A DNA stretch of 64,000 bases from Agarophyton chilense (Eukaryota > Rhodophyta > Florideophyceae > Gracilariales > Gracilariaceae). The notes under the pieces were generated by a model. That model saw nothing but the letters and a program-made list of their open reading frames with translations, made no database searches and was not told the origin of the DNA. The translations under genes were made by a program, and so were the position numbers. Location: NCBI GenBank assembly GCA_030374765.1, contig JARGXX010000071.1, forward strand, positions 2,356,001 to 2,420,000. Reading direction: 5' to 3'. Of this stretch, positions 63,586-64,000 are shown one piece after another; position 1 is the stretch's first letter; the number at the start of each line of letters is the position of its first letter.

Positions 63586-64000
63586 TGGTATCGCAATCAT
63601 GATCCTTTGCAACGTTGTCCGAGCACGCCCAGTTGTAGCTGAACCCATCCACATACTACAAAACCTGATAAAAAATGAAAGAGAAAGTAATCTCCTCCAT
63701 TCTTATCAAACCTTTGCGAAGAGTTTCCATCATAGCAACATCATAATAAATTCTTTGCTGAATTCCAGGACAAATTTCAAACCGCAAAGGATTCCTCCTC
63801 AGCCGACTTTCAAATTTTGTCCCTCGGTCATGTTTTCTATGTCGCAGTACTGATTGAACTCTGAGTGCTCAAATCCATGTACTTCAGTGCTGGGTGTGTA
63901 GTCAAAGTGCGTCTTAAGCAGTTTTTGAAACATATGAGCGCGAAGGATATGATCGTTTTTACGTTTCATGACCTTCGCGTTTTGACAGTTTTGCATAGCG
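63586..64000. other. Window end, nothing recognised
   Basis: About 415 bases, AT-richer than average, no supported frame. Confidence 0.4.

Noticed and set aside
1..64000. CRISPR arrays, bacterial operons or rRNA genes
   Set aside because: None seen. The only spaced or tandem repeats are micro/minisatellites and LTRs, and gene content is eukaryotic nuclear.

Overview
The window looks like nuclear DNA of a photosynthetic eukaryote, most probably a red alga with compact genes. This is an inference from content. Most genes are single open frames, and the few introns are short (74-97 bp, GT..AG). Eukaryote-only proteins are present: a homeodomain factor, an INO80B/Ies2-like subunit, SGF29, a Mediator-like subunit, and an Eps15-type EH protein. 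Several proteins carry plastid-type leaders (imidazoleglycerol-phosphate dehydratase, tryptophan synthase beta, a CPP1-like protein, an inositol-dehydrogenase-like enzyme). Three Golgi-type glycosyltransferases fit a cell-wall-rich alga. No species is proven.

Layout. 0-13 kb: C2-domain protein, homeodomain protein (-), FTR1 iron permease (-), HIS3-type dehydratase, alpha/beta hydrolase (-), INO80B-like subunit. 13-20 kb: two tandem GT77-like glycosyltransferases (-). 20-28 kb: a small two-exon Mediator-like gene (-), SGF29 (-), a coiled-coil protein (+), and a MoaE-MoaD pair (-) 12 nt apart that looks bicistronic. 28-35 kb: EH-domain endocytic protein, DMT/EamA transporter (-), and a four-exon RluA-type pseudouridine synthase with a 15-nt microexon. 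35-48 kb: secreted Pro-rich protein (-), a third glycosyltransferase (-), inositol-dehydrogenase-like enzyme, a secreted protein of unknown function (-), CPP1-like plastid membrane protein, TrpB (-), SGNH hydrolase (-). GC-rich low-complexity tracts fill several divergent promoters, including a run of 33 C.

48-64 kb is a retrotransposon graveyard. A decayed plus-strand gag (from about 50.27 kb) was hit twice. One hit is a 633-bp solo LTR at 51157-51789, flanked by GTGGA on both sides. The other is a 10.1-kb Ty3/Gypsy element in minus orientation (52297-62416) with LTRs of about 445 bp, gag, protease, RT/RNase H and integrase, all broken. Between its integrase and 3' LTR lies a decayed reading frame of about 2.2 kb on the opposite strand. 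The element is therefore ambisense, with an unrecognised accessory gene that converges on integrase. This is the best candidate for something undescribed.

The host genes form no single pathway. Small functional clusters are visible: the molybdopterin synthase pair, the glycosyltransferase pair, and three chromatin/transcription co-regulators within about 12 kb (INO80B, Mediator-like, SGF29).
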